The position numbers were made by a program, and so were the translations under genes. A model generated the notes under the pieces. The model searched no databases, was not told where the DNA came from, and was given only the letters and a program-made list of their open reading frames with translations. DNA of 7,221 nucleotides from Paludibacteraceae bacterium (GTDB lineage Bacteria > Bacteroidota > Bacteroidia > Bacteroidales > Paludibacteraceae): contig CAJGDW010000081.1 in assembly GCA_904502115.1 (NCBI GenBank), forward strand, positions 1 through 7,221. The letters are read 5' to 3'. Within the stretch, counting starts at the first letter, position 1; the number at the start of each line of letters is the position of its first letter. Below, piece by piece: positions 1-4,667 of the stretch.

Positions 1-285
1 GACGATGAGATGCCCATATATTTAGAACGCCAGATAGATGAATCGGTGAACCAAAATACAGAAGACAATAACTTTACCCTGTATCCCAACCCCATCAAAG
101 CGGGCGATTTTGCCTACTTAATCGGGACATTCGATAACTTTATGCTATACGATTTAAATGGTTTACCCATTGAGACACTTCAGTCCGAAGATGGCGTATT
201 AAAAGTACCCGATCAACCAGGAATGTATCTCTTAAAAATTGAGGCAAACAACCAAATCTATAGCATCAAACTTATTGTGATTTAA
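1..285 (+). CDS. C-terminal end of a T9SS-exported protein (type A sorting domain), 5' truncated by the window edge
   Basis: The reading frame is open from base 1 (Asp-Asp-Glu precede the first Met at 10) and stops at 283-285, so this is the last 94 residues of a longer protein. The motif LYPNP at about window residues 27-31 opens a roughly 70-residue beta-rich module that continues through FMLYDLNG and LPIETL and ends in PGMYLLKIEANN followed by a short hydrophobic strand and the C-terminus. This is the classic layout of the T9SS type A C-terminal sorting domain of Bacteroidota, which directs a Sec-exported protein through the outer membrane before being cleaved. The body of the protein is outside the window, so its function is unknown. 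The next gene starts 9 bp after the stop, which suggests an operon. The sorting-domain call is strong from sequence; everything about the cargo is unknown. Confidence 0.85.
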   Translation, partial: DDEMPIYLERQIDESVNQNTEDNNFTLYPNPIKAGDFAYLIGTFDNFMLYDLNGLPIETLQSEDGVLKVPDQPGMYLLKIEANNQIYSIKLIVI

Positions 286-294
286 TACCATAAA

Positions 295-1566
295 ATGCCA
301 ACAGCACCCAACAAGACATCCATCAAGAACTACTTGCTTCAACTCCGAACTAAAAAGTGGTTCCGAGTGATAACCATCAGTATGTTATCATTCGTATTGT
401 CGTATTCTGTTCTTTACAAGGTTATTTCATCACCATTATTTTCGCTCCAAAAAGGCAACGATTTTGAGATGTCAGATTTCTACAATCAAGTTGCCAACAA
501 TCGTCCAACACGTACACTCAACGCCGATATCGTTGTTATTGGCATTGATAATTGTTCCCGATTAGACGTAGCACAAATTATACAAACCATTAGTTATACA
601 CAACCCAAGGCCATTGGACTAGACGTCTTTTTTTCGTACAAATCCACAGAAGACAGTCTGATAATAGAAACCTTTAACCAAACCCCTAACCTTGTGTTAG
701 CCTACGATGCATACCACGAAACAAGTACAGCATTTGCACCAGCACTAACTCAAGTACATTGGGGATCTGTAAACCTCATTGCCAAACAAGCACTAGGAAC
801 CATTCGTCAGTTTAAACCTTCTTTTAACGATTCCATTTATGCTTTCTCCGCTAAACTAGCACAACTAACCGATAGCATTGCCTTTCAATACTTGCAAGAA
901 CGAAACAACGAACTAGAAACCATCTGCTATCCATCGCAAGAATTTGAAATAATAAACGGCATAGAAATACTGGACGGAACCATAGATTTGTTCACGTTAG
1001 AAGAAATGTTGTACAATAAAATTGTATTAGTAGGCGATATTCACAATCCGTTTGACCAACACCAAACGCCCATCAGTCATAATACCCCAGGTATTATCAT
1101 CAACGCCTATATTTTAGCTACCATACTCAACCAATCTTACATAGAAACAACACCTACATTCATCAACTGGACCATTGCCTTTATCATAAGCATATTGCTT
1201 TCATTAATGATTGTTTCTTTCCAAGGCTCCAACTTATTGAAATCGTACACCACATTTGCCATCCGCATTTTTCAATTACTTTTAATTGCATTGTTCCTAT
1301 ATATTGGATGCTACGTCTTTGTTCATAACCATCTATATTGTAACTTTGCCCCATCGTTGCTCATGGTAGCACTCGGTGTGTTAGCAACAGCGGTAGAACC
1401 CATTGTGTACCTTGTGTTGCGATGGTGTATAAAAACGTGTTTCTTTATTTTGCATCAAAGTAAAAAGGGGTTGATATTTGTAAAGAAAGTGGTCTGCAAA
1501 CTGCACAAAAGATATTTGCAAAAAAAGAAAAAGAAACAAAAACAAGAACAAGAACAGAAGAATTAA
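295..1566 (+). CDS. CHASE2 domain membrane protein without an output domain
   Basis: The 423-residue protein has an N-terminal membrane helix (about 25-44), a large extracytoplasmic domain (about 48-280), and three C-terminal helices (about 289-309, 321-345, 351-377). The extracytoplasmic part carries CHASE2 hallmarks: ADIVVIGID at 77-85, KAIGLDVFF at 105-113, NKIVLVGDIH at 241-250 and PGIIINAYILATIL at 265-278. CHASE2 is an extracellular sensor domain normally followed by three helices and a cytoplasmic cyclase, kinase or diguanylate cyclase. Here only about 45 residues follow the last helix, ending in a Lys/Gln/Glu-rich tail (about 409-423) encoded by a thymine-free A-rich stretch. The sensor therefore appears to lack its own effector. 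It lies between a T9SS-exported protein (9 bp upstream) and a secreted protein (1 bp downstream). ATG 295 is chosen because it directly follows the upstream stop. No Shine-Dalgarno is visible. The ligand is unknown. Confidence 0.85.
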   Translation: MPTAPNKTSIKNYLLQLRTKKWFRVITISMLSFVLSYSVLYKVISSPLFSLQKGNDFEMSDFYNQVANNRPTRTLNADIVVIGIDNCSRLDVAQIIQTISYTQPKAIGLDVFFSYKSTEDSLIIETFNQTPNLVLAYDAYHETSTAFAPALTQVHWGSVNLIAKQALGTIRQFKPSFNDSIYAFSAKLAQLTDSIAFQYLQERNNELETICYPSQEFEIINGIEILDGTIDLFTLEEMLYNKIVLVGDIHNPFDQHQTPISHNTPGIIINAYILATILNQSYIETTPTFINWTIAFIISILLSLMIVSFQGSNLLKSYTTFAIRIFQLLLIALFLYIGCYVFVHNHLYCNFAPSLLMVALGVLATAVEPIVYLVLRWCIKTCFFILHQSKKGLIFVKKVVCKLHKRYLQKKKKKQKQEQEQKN

Positions 1567-1567
1567 T

Positions 1568-2401
1568 ATGAGACTTACCAAGTTAGCATTCTTTATTTTA
1601 CTATTCGGTTTTTCGTGCTCTGCTATACAAGCACAAAAATACCAAATCTTTCGCACCTCTGGTGGGGTAAAAATGTACCATAACAAACAATGGAGTCCAG
1701 CGCAACGACGTGCGCCCCTATCACTATCCGATAGTATTTCGATAGAAAATGGTGGTTTTTGCACCCTTTTAAATACCCAAACCAACCAATTGTTTGACAT
1801 CAAAAAAAGTGGCAAATACAGTGTAAAAAAGGCCATTGATGCCACCATGCGAGAATCGTCCAATATCATAAGCCAGACTACTCAAAACATTGCTAATTCA
1901 GTTTCTTCCGCTGGGAAGTCAAACAATTACAACATTTACGGTGCCACCATGCGTGCCGACCAGGCTACCATTCAAGCCAATAAATCATTGGCCAATCAAT
2001 TAAGTAAATTAATTGCCGATATCAACCAAGGTAAAAGTATTAAACCTTCCAAAAATCTATCGTTGCAACGCACTATCAGCAACGATTCATTTACCTTTAC
2101 CATTCAAAACAATGCCAATCGCCCTTATGTATTTAATATTCTTCGCATACCCAAACAAGGAACCCCTACATTTTGTTTTAATTTAGACAAAACAGATAGT
2201 GAATACTTTTTCTTATTAATTGGTGCAAACTCTACACTTACCATCAACCAGGTATCCTTCTATTTAGACGATGCCACCTATATTCTCATTGCCACCGAAG
2301 ATATTTTTGATCCTACATGGGTTGCCAATGCGATCGCCGCTACTCCAAGTAAAGAAAAAACCAAAAAAGTCGCTGTAGAGCTATCGCCTATACAACCATA
2401 A
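1568..2401 (+). CDS. Secreted protein of unknown function, possibly FecR/SH3-like N-terminal and DUF4384-like C-terminal regions
   Basis: The 277-residue product begins with a clear signal peptide: MRLTK, a hydrophobic core, and a probable signal peptidase I site after AIQA (residue 22). Cys17 is not in a proper lipobox (GFSC), so I do not call a lipoprotein. Residues 24-90 (RTSGGVKMYHNKQW..., SLSDSISIENGGFCTLLN) resemble the beta-rich modules found in FecR-like and SH3-like periplasmic proteins. Residues 90-160 are Ser/Asn/Gln-rich and probably helical or flexible. Residues 170-250 (SFTFTIQNNANRPYVFNIL, then STLTINQVSFYLD and ATYILIATEDIFD) resemble the DUF4384 pattern, ending in the usual 'value returned to a threshold' strand. 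Both domain guesses come from pattern memory and are weak. The start is one base after the CHASE2 stop, implying translational coupling and a shared function. FecR-like genes next to CHASE2 genes are known in other bacteria. Confidence 0.75.
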   Translation: MRLTKLAFFILLFGFSCSAIQAQKYQIFRTSGGVKMYHNKQWSPAQRRAPLSLSDSISIENGGFCTLLNTQTNQLFDIKKSGKYSVKKAIDATMRESSNIISQTTQNIANSVSSAGKSNNYNIYGATMRADQATIQANKSLANQLSKLIADINQGKSIKPSKNLSLQRTISNDSFTFTIQNNANRPYVFNILRIPKQGTPTFCFNLDKTDSEYFFLLIGANSTLTINQVSFYLDDATYILIATEDIFDPTWVANAIAATPSKEKTKKVAVELSPIQP

Positions 2402-2402
2402 T

Positions 2403-2558
2403 CGTTAAATCGGCCACGGACGCACGAGCCGTTCGTCCCTACTAAACAACTAAACGAATTTCAGTGCAAGCCGAGCGCAGAAGCAAACTTGTTTGGTTAT
2501 GCCAAGGCGCAGCCTGAAATCATGAAAAGCGAAGCTTTGAATAATAAACGATTTAACG
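2403..2558. repeat. 156-bp segment bounded by 10-bp inverted repeats (MITE-like candidate)
   Basis: CGTTAAATCG at 2403-2412 is the exact reverse complement of CGATTTAACG at 2549-2558. Inside are a hairpin at 2418-2438, an inverted repeat ATTTCAG (2458-2464) with CTGAAAT (2514-2520), and a hairpin AAAGC-GAA-GCTTT at 2526-2538. There is no open reading frame of note. The base composition is more GC-rich and mixed than the A/T-rich flanks. An 8-bp direct repeat TCGGCCAC occurs at 2410-2417 and again just outside at 2564-2571. The nested palindromes and terminal repeats resemble small non-autonomous elements, but no clean target-site duplication flanks the ends, so mobility is only inferred. Confidence 0.4.
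2418..2438. repeat. REP-like hairpin (GGACG...CGTCC)
   Basis: GGACG (2418-2422) pairs with CGTCC (2434-2438). After one C/T mismatch, ACG (2424-2426) pairs with CGT (2430-2432), leaving a three-base loop. On the minus strand it reads GTAGGGACG..., similar in style to short dispersed palindromes I recall from many bacterial genomes. It lies 17 bp after the stop of the secreted-protein gene and has no T-tract, so it is not a normal terminator. It could still stabilise the 3' end of that transcript. Confidence 0.45.
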
Positions 2559-2559
2559 T

Positions 2560-2596
2560 CTATTCGGCCACTGAGCTTGTCGAAGTGCCCGAATAG
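2560..2596. repeat. REP-like imperfect palindrome with a CTGAGCTTGTCGAAG core
   Basis: CTATTCGG (2560-2567) pairs perfectly with CCGAATAG (2589-2596). After one C/C mismatch, CACT (2569-2572) pairs with AGTG (2584-2587), closing a loop of about 11 bases. The reverse-strand core (CTTCGACAAGCTCAG) is a sequence I recall as a recurrent intergenic palindrome in diverse bacteria, so a dispersed REP-type repeat is the likely nature. That recollection is not verified here. It follows the 156-bp inverted-repeat segment by one base. Confidence 0.55.
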
Positions 2597-2603
2597 GATC
2601 GCC

Positions 2604-2659
2604 TCACCGCCTAAACACCTCACCGACTCACCGATTCACCGATTCACCGATTCACCGAT
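2604..2659. repeat. Octamer tandem repeat (TCACCGAT)n
   Basis: Four exact copies of TCACCGAT occupy 2628-2659, preceded in phase by TCACCGAC (2620-2627) and two more degenerate units, TAAACACC (2612-2619) and TCACCGCC (2604-2611). The gradient from degenerate to perfect units is typical of arrays that grow by slippage at one end. The region is non-coding, between the palindromes and the rpsA promoter. Copy number is likely to vary between strains. Confidence 0.85.
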
Positions 2660-2696
2660 TAGAAAAAAAATCGGCACACCTATTTTTTTTCTAATC
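2657..2696. repeat. Perfect 15-bp A/T-rich inverted repeat (possible weak terminator or promoter-proximal operator)
   Basis: GATTAGAAAAAAAAT (2657-2671) is the exact reverse complement of ATTTTTTTTCTAATC (2682-2696), separated by the 10-base spacer CGGCACACCT. The left arm begins in the last tandem-repeat unit, and the right arm supplies the T-rich -33 region of the rpsA promoter. The arms are almost all A and T, so as RNA it lacks the GC-rich stem of a strong terminator. It could be a weak bidirectional terminator for the upstream operon, a bent or cruciform-prone upstream element, or a binding site. Confidence 0.6.
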
Positions 2697-2713
2697 TAAA
2701 TATATTATCTTTG
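2682..2713 (+). promoter_or_regulatory. Promoter of rpsA (Bacteroidota type)
   Basis: TATCTTTG at 2706-2713 matches the Bacteroidota -7 consensus TAnnTTTG exactly. The -33 region about 20 bp upstream is an oligo-T tract (2683-2690) rather than a clear TTTG. Initiation would fall around 2717-2721, giving a leader of about 50 bases. The leader is A-rich (ACAAACAAAACATT before the ATG) and has no Shine-Dalgarno, as usual in this phylum. Confidence 0.75.
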
Positions 2714-2769
2714 CACCCGATTTTTTATACATAAAGTCTAACAACTAATTATTTAACAAACAAAACATT

Positions 2770-4572
2770 ATGGCAGATTTGAAAAAACAAACAATGCCCC
2801 TAGACAATTTTGACTGGGACGCATTCGAAAACGGCGTTGTAAACGCTGAGGTCAGCAAAGAAGACCAAGAAAAAGCCTACAACCAAACATTGAACCAAAT
2901 CAATGCAAACGACGTGGTTGAAGGTACTGTTATCGCAATGAACAAACGCGAAGTAGTTGTAAACATCGGTTACAAATCGGACGGTATCGTATCGATGAAC
3001 GAATTCCGCTACAATCCTGAATTGCAAGTAGGTGACAAAGTAGAAGTTTACATCGAATCGCAAGAAGATAAAAAAGGTCAATTGGTACTTTCTCACAAAA
3101 AAGCTCGCAGCGCTCAATCTTGGGATCGCGTTAACGAAGCTCTTAACAACGACGAAATTATCAAAGGCTTTATCAAATGCCGTACTAAAGGCGGTATGAT
3201 TGTTGACGTATTTGGTATCGAAGCATTCTTGCCAGGTTCTCAAATCGACGTTAAACCTATCCGCGATTACGACGTATTTGTTAACAAAACCATGGAATTC
3301 AAAGTGGTTAAAATCAACCAAGAATTCAAAAACGTGGTGGTTTCTCACAAAGCGCTTATCGAAGCTGAGTTGGAACAACAAAAGAAAGAAATCATTGGCA
3401 AATTGGAAAAAGGCCAAATCTTGGAAGGTACTGTCAAAAACATCACCTCTTACGGTGTATTCATCGACTTGGGTGGCGTAGATGGTCTTATCCACATCAC
3501 CGACCTATCTTGGGGTCGTATCTCGCATCCTGAAGAAATCCTTCAATTGGATCAAAAATTGAACGTTGTTATCCTTGATTTCGACGACGAAAAGAAACGC
3601 ATCGCATTGGGCTTGAAACAACTTACCAAACACCCATGGGAAGCGCTTGACGCTAACCTACAAGTAGGTGACAAAGTAGAAGGTAAAGTAGTTGTAGTTG
3701 CTGATTACGGTGCATTCGTAGAAATCGCTACTGGTGTAGAAGGTCTTATCCACGTTTCAGAAATGAGCTGGTCACAACACCTACGTTCTGCTCAAGACTT
3801 CGTTAAAGTTGGTGACAAAGTAGAAGCTGTAATCCTAACTCTAGACCGCGAAGAACGCAAAATGTCGTTGGGCATCAAACAATTGAAAGAAGATCCATGG
3901 TTGAACATCGACGCTAAATATCCTGTAGGTAGCAAACACACTGCAAAAGTTCGTAACTTCACTAACTTTGGTGTATTTGTTGAACTAGAAGAAGGTGTTG
4001 ATGGTTTGATCCACATCTCTGACCTTTCTTGGACCAAAAAAATCAAACATCCATCTGAATTTACTCAATTGGGTGCTGAAATCGAAATCCAAGTATTGGA
4101 AATCGACAAAGAAAACCGTCGCTTGAGCTTGGGTCACAAACAATTGGAAGAAAACCCATGGGACGTTTACGAAACCATCTTTACCGTTGATTCTATCCAC
4201 GAAGGTAAAATCGTTGAATTGATGGACAAAGGCGCAGTAGTTGCATTGCAACACGGCATCGAAGGTTTCGCTACTCCTAAACACTTGGTAAAAGAAGACG
4301 GTAGCAATGCTGCTCAAGGCGAAACTCTTTCGTTCAAAGTTATCGAATTCAACAAAGAAGCTAAACGCATCATCTTGTCGCACAGCCGCGTATTCGAAGA
4401 CGAACAAAAAGCTGCAGAAGTAGTTGCTGAACCTAAAAAAGCAACCAAAAAAGCTGCTAAAAAAGAAGAAATGCCTGCCATCGAAAAAACCACTCTAGGT
4501 GACCTTGAAGGTTTGGCTGCTCTTAAAGAAGAGTTGGCAAAAAGCGAAGCTAACAAAAAAGCTAGCAAATAA
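2770..4572 (+). CDS. rpsA: 30S ribosomal protein S1
   Basis: The 600-residue protein contains six S1 (OB-fold) RNA-binding repeats at about residues 48-112, 129-195, 215-284, 298-371, 385-458 and 474-543. The central repeats show the diagnostic GVFIDLGGVDGLIHITDLSW-type strand and loop pattern, and the connectors read GLKQL...PW and GHKQL...PW. After the sixth repeat comes a Lys/Ala/Glu-rich tail (about 545-600), a common feature of Bacteroidota S1. S1 binds mRNA on the small subunit and helps start translation, which matters particularly in this phylum because most mRNAs lack Shine-Dalgarno sequences. The length is slightly above the 557 residues of the E. coli protein because of the tail. 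Codon use is strongly biased (GAA, AAA, CAA, AAC, GTA), consistent with high expression. ATG 2770 has a well-placed promoter upstream. The gene has its own terminator and looks monocistronic. Confidence 0.97.
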   Translation: MADLKKQTMPLDNFDWDAFENGVVNAEVSKEDQEKAYNQTLNQINANDVVEGTVIAMNKREVVVNIGYKSDGIVSMNEFRYNPELQVGDKVEVYIESQEDKKGQLVLSHKKARSAQSWDRVNEALNNDEIIKGFIKCRTKGGMIVDVFGIEAFLPGSQIDVKPIRDYDVFVNKTMEFKVVKINQEFKNVVVSHKALIEAELEQQKKEIIGKLEKGQILEGTVKNITSYGVFIDLGGVDGLIHITDLSWGRISHPEEILQLDQKLNVVILDFDDEKKRIALGLKQLTKHPWEALDANLQVGDKVEGKVVVVADYGAFVEIATGVEGLIHVSEMSWSQHLRSAQDFVKVGDKVEAVILTLDREERKMSLGIKQLKEDPWLNIDAKYPVGSKHTAKVRNFTNFGVFVELEEGVDGLIHISDLSWTKKIKHPSEFTQLGAEIEIQVLEIDKENRRLSLGHKQLEENPWDVYETIFTVDSIHEGKIVELMDKGAVVALQHGIEGFATPKHLVKEDGSNAAQGETLSFKVIEFNKEAKRIILSHSRVFEDEQKAAEVVAEPKKATKKAAKKEEMPAIEKTTLGDLEGLAALKEELAKSEANKKASK

Positions 4573-4576
4573 TACG

Positions 4577-4591
4577 CTGAACAATATTCAG
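4577..4591 (+). other. Small hairpin in the rpsA 3' untranslated region
   Basis: CTGAA (4577-4581) pairs with TTCAG (4587-4591) around the loop CAATA, four bases after the rpsA stop. It has no T-tract and sits 13 bases ahead of the true terminator. A five-pair stem is weak, so its role, if any, is uncertain. Confidence 0.3.
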
Positions 4592-4602
4592 TAATCCATA
4601 CG

Positions 4603-4640
4603 AAAACAGCTTAACCTATTTGGTTAGGCTGTTTTTTTTT
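4603..4640 (+). terminator. Intrinsic terminator of rpsA
   Basis: AACAGCTTAACC (4605-4616) pairs with GGTTAGGCTGTT (4622-4633) with one T-G wobble and a five-base loop TATTT. AA at 4603-4604 can extend the stem into the T-tract, which runs 4632-4640. This is a strong rho-independent terminator, 30 bases after the rpsA stop. Its loop and right arm overlap the proposed parE promoter. Confidence 0.93.
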
Positions 4641-4650
4641 ACTATCTTCG
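4619..4650 (+). promoter_or_regulatory. Promoter of parE, overlapping the rpsA terminator
   Basis: TTTG at 4619-4622 is a match to the Bacteroidota -33 element. Twenty bases later TATCTTCG (4643-4650) matches the -7 element TAnnTTTG with one change. Start of transcription would be near 4655-4658, giving a leader of only about 10-13 bases before ATG 4668. The -33 element occupies the loop of the terminator hairpin. Confidence 0.65.
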
Positions 4651-4667
4651 CTAGCAAATCAAACACT

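Noticed and set aside
1568..1618. Lipoprotein signal at Cys17 of the secreted protein
   Set aside because: The residues before the Cys (Gly-Phe-Ser) do not fit a lipobox, while AIQA is a good signal peptidase I site a few residues later.
1381..1869. 162-residue open frame on the minus strand across the CHASE2/secreted-protein junction
   Set aside because: It overlaps two convincing plus-strand genes. Its product is a Leu/Phe run that merely mirrors the A-rich tail, and it has no promoter or start context.
2604..2659. CRISPR-like array
   Set aside because: The units are contiguous octamers with no spacers, so it is a simple tandem repeat.
2800..3495. 231-residue open frame on the minus strand inside rpsA
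   Set aside because: It is antisense to a highly codon-biased ribosomal gene. The Phe/Val-rich composition is the complement of Lys/Glu/Asn codons, with no recognisable domain.
4620..4667. TTG start at 4620 giving a 16-residue N-terminal extension of ParE
   Set aside because: The segment is the terminator arm, T-tract and promoter of the rpsA-parE junction. ParE homology begins after ATG 4668.
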